A model generated the notes under the pieces. That model made no database searches and was not told the DNA's origin. It saw only the letters and a list, made by a program, of their open reading frames with translations. Of a stretch of DNA of 64,000 nt, positions 23,693 through 64,000 are shown one piece after another (the stretch's first letter is position 1; each line of letters begins with the position of its first letter). This DNA is from Toxorhynchites rutilus septentrionalis (lineage: Eukaryota; Arthropoda; Insecta; Diptera; Culicidae), in assembly GCF_029784135.1 (NCBI RefSeq), contig NC_073746.1, positions 163,856,296 through 163,920,295 of the forward strand, written 5' to 3'. The translations under genes and the position numbers were made by a program.

Positions 23693-24690
23693 TCATCTTG
23701 GATTTCGGTTCTGAGGATTCCGACGCTTTGCCTTGGAGCGCTGTTGCGCTTCGTTGCGCTTTTGTTGCGTTTTGTTTGCGGTTCGAAGAGACACATGATG
23801 GTTCCTCATGAAGCTTGCAGCCCAATCTCTTACTGGCAGTTTTGCAACTTGGTTGAATTCGTGCTGGAGGTTGTTGGCTTCCGCTGAATCAAACGCCAAG
23901 CCCCGTAAATCTTTGAGAGTCAAACCATAGAAAGTTTTGTCCAGTGCTCTGCAGTGATCCGCCAGATCCTCAAACTGCTCACTCGTAAATACTTGTCTGA
24001 ACCGTCCTAGGTGCTCGCTAGCACATTCCAGCAGAAGTAGATATGTCAATAAAAGAAGATTCAAATCATAAATCACTTTCTGATATGAGCCTCTTCCTCA
24101 AAGCTGATTCAGAAATACCTAGGCTGCCGCAATCCGACGCTTCGAGACTCCCTCCCGAAGCCTCTGTCTGGCAATTTGAGCATTTCTGGAGTGCATTTTT
24201 TCAAATCAGTTTTCTTCTTGTGGGTCCCGTTAAAAATTTGGTTGAAAACATTTTATAATTTTTTTTGAGAGCAAAACGTTGGTGTGAGCTTTTTCCCCAC
24301 AGCCACTGCTCACCTTTGCCCCACAAGCAATTTTTGAACTAATCGAATTTAAAAAAAAAGTTCTTGAACTTTTTCACAAAAACGATATACACACTATCAT
24401 CTACTATAGAATGAAGGTTTCCTTGATAGTGTTATTTCGAACTTTCCAGTTATTTTAGGTAAGTAAAACGTCATCCCCAAAATTGAAAAAATTAGATCAA
24501 AACATCGCAAAACTCTTTTTATCTCATAACTTTTTGCCACTTTCATGAAATGTATCTTGTTTATATGTGTGACCTGCTGGTGTATTAAAGTATCAAATGA
24601 ATACACTGTTGTCGAATTTTTAGGCTCGTTTGCTTCAAAAAGACCAATGCGCACTTTCGCCCCGTGCGCACCTTTGCCCCGCATTACTCT
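23693..24690 (-). pseudogene. Tigger/jerky-like transposase N-terminal fragment
   Basis: The minus-strand frame (24076-23693) contains EHLGRFRQVFTSEQFEDLAD, then GLTLKDLRGLAFDSAEANNL and VRDWAASFMRNH. This is the centromere-protein-B-like DNA-binding region of Tigger-type transposases. The C-terminal DDE part is missing. At about 24660-24690 the words CACCTTTGCCCCGCATTACT look like a terminal repeat of the same kind of element. The left end was not found. Confidence 0.65.
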
Positions 24691-24699
24691 ATACACTAC

Positions 24700-25852
24700 T
24701 TCCTTTGGATGAAGTTCAAAATAAAGAAAACATGCAAAAAGTAACCATAAAAACTATGTTGTATGATATTACATTCTTCTGCTTTACTGGAAGTGTATGA
24801 TACAGCTCCTTCGAGTTCATCAGCCTATTTAATCGATTGCTACATTAAAATACTTCCCCTATGTAATCAAGATTGAAGCCAAGTTCAAAAGATTGCTCGG
24901 TCCGTACCGGGCGCCACCGGAAAATGTTGATTTCCTTCCAATTGTTGCCCTGCCAAAACTGGTAAACGTGGCTAAAGGGTATCTTTATCGCATTTTCCTC
25001 CTAATTTTTCTTGTGAACTTCAGACATCGAAAGATTTCTGTCGGCTAGACATCCACCACCGAAAGTGAATCCGTATTTTATCAGTACTTTTGAGAATTTC
25101 AGACAGATTCGGGTCACACGTTGGACCAAAAAGAGAAGAAGGAACACAAAAGCGCCGAGGATAATCGGATAGATCAAACAACTTCTGGCTGAAGACAAAG
25201 TTGAGTGGGTGAAACAAATTGTTTCTCATTTTTTCCAGCACTCGTTGTTGACTGCAAAGCAAACCGCACACTTGTTGATTGGTGAATAATGTAGTGAGAT
25301 AACATGTTTTATTTTGTATGATTCTATCAGAGAACATATTTTGGAAGCGGAAACCGTCCATGGCAACAGGAAAATGCCCTTCCGAAAGCTTTTCATTGAC
25401 GTATACACTCAGCCTTCGTGTGAATGGCACTGTTGATGGGGACGAGGAAAAACTAACAACAAAACCAACGAACCGATAGTCCTCGCTCTATTCGAAGTGG
25501 TCCTCGCACTTAACGTATCCATTGGATGGAGAGCGGCTATTTTCGTATTGGGTTGTGCATCCCAAAATAATATCCCAAGTAAGCAACAGACTCGCAATAG
25601 CGCTGACCAATATTTCAATAACTGGGTCAAACCAATTATCGTCCACCTACTGGATGGGATCGGGGCAATAAATTAGTTCCATAATCGCCTAAGTTATGAA
25701 GAAATGATGATTCGGCGCAATCGACCGGTCCATTGGTCGCCTCTCGGTTAGAGTGTATTTACAGATTTCCCTACTATCGAACGAAAAAAAAGAGGCAAAC
25801 ATTTGCAATCCGTATTAAATGCTTTTCTCCCCTTCTTTTCTTCTCGTTTCAG
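24700..25852. other. Intergenic/intronic DNA before the first visible rk exon
   Basis: A minus-strand open frame of 136 codons (25430-25020) has no recognisable motif and overlaps other frames; I do not call it a gene. A polypyrimidine tract and branch-like sequence precede the exon acceptor at 25851-25852. Confidence 0.4.

Positions 25853-64000
<38,148 letters not shown>

Noticed and set aside
24043..24258. 71-codon plus-strand frame
   Set aside because: It lies opposite to and beside the Tigger-like transposase remnant and has no independent support.
25020..25430. 136-codon minus-strand frame as a possible gene
   Set aside because: No start context, domain, splice structure or repeat-family match that I can support. 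It overlaps equally long frames and lies in repeat-rich DNA.
1..25852. Additional upstream rk exons (signal peptide, N-terminal cap)
   Set aside because: I looked for an LRR-like or Cys-rich N-cap coding stretch with fitting phase-2 splice sites and found none convincing. They probably lie left of the window.

Overview
The window is eukaryotic and reads as an insect genome, most likely a culicine mosquito (Aedes/Culex type). The evidence is the AT-rich intronic DNA, GT-AG introns, TA-flanked Tc1/mariner and pogo/Tigger elements, ITmD37E and DD37D-type transposases, BEL/Pao, LOA-like and Jockey-like retroelements, tRNA-derived SINE copies, and a single conserved host gene of insect type. Species assignment is inference; no marker gene fixes it.

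The backbone is one large plus-strand gene that runs off the right edge: the leucine-rich-repeat GPCR LGR2/rickets (rk), the receptor for the tanning hormone bursicon. Thirteen coding exons are visible (25853-25924, 34373-34516, 34643-34786, 35358-35429, 35601-35672, 36089-36157, 54712-54849, 54932-55072, 61564-61629, 61716-61859, 61989-62060, 62145-62443, 62505 to beyond 64000). They encode about 17 leucine-rich repeats, a hinge and a complete seven-transmembrane domain with a cytoplasmic tail. The signal peptide and N-terminal cap are not seen and should lie left of the window. Introns of about 8.5, 18.6 and 6.5 kb, and at least 25.8 kb of upstream sequence, are packed with mobile DNA.

Layout. 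1-25.8 kb: DD37E remnant, a TA-flanked Tc1-like element with IR/DR ends, an internally deleted DD37D-type element, a LOA-like non-LTR remnant, a Tigger-like element carrying a SINE, and a 5.4 kb BEL/Pao element with near-identical LTRs that has lost its reverse transcriptase. 25.9-34.4 kb (intron): SINE, BEL integrase remnant, mariner remnant, non-LTR fragment, and a repeat inserted into its own relative with a 143-bp tandem array. 36.2-54.7 kb (intron): a 2.7 kb Tigger/jerky-type element, a Jockey-type 5' fragment, several TA-flanked MITEs, a 2.4 kb compound microsatellite, and a small two-exon gene on the minus strand (49735-49064, 204 aa) that looks intact and that I cannot assign to a family. 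55.1-61.6 kb (intron): an ITmD37E element with good ends, a 1.17 kb long-inverted-repeat element and a TA microsatellite. 61.6-64 kb: the dense 3' part of rk.

The best candidates for something undescribed are the nested antisense gene, the BEL element with a PHD finger in Gag and a deleted RT, a hairpin-like palindrome (GACGTAG..CTACGTC) found at the ends of several unrelated repeats, and the nested inverted insertion with its strict 143-bp array. All homology calls are from reading motifs; no search was run.
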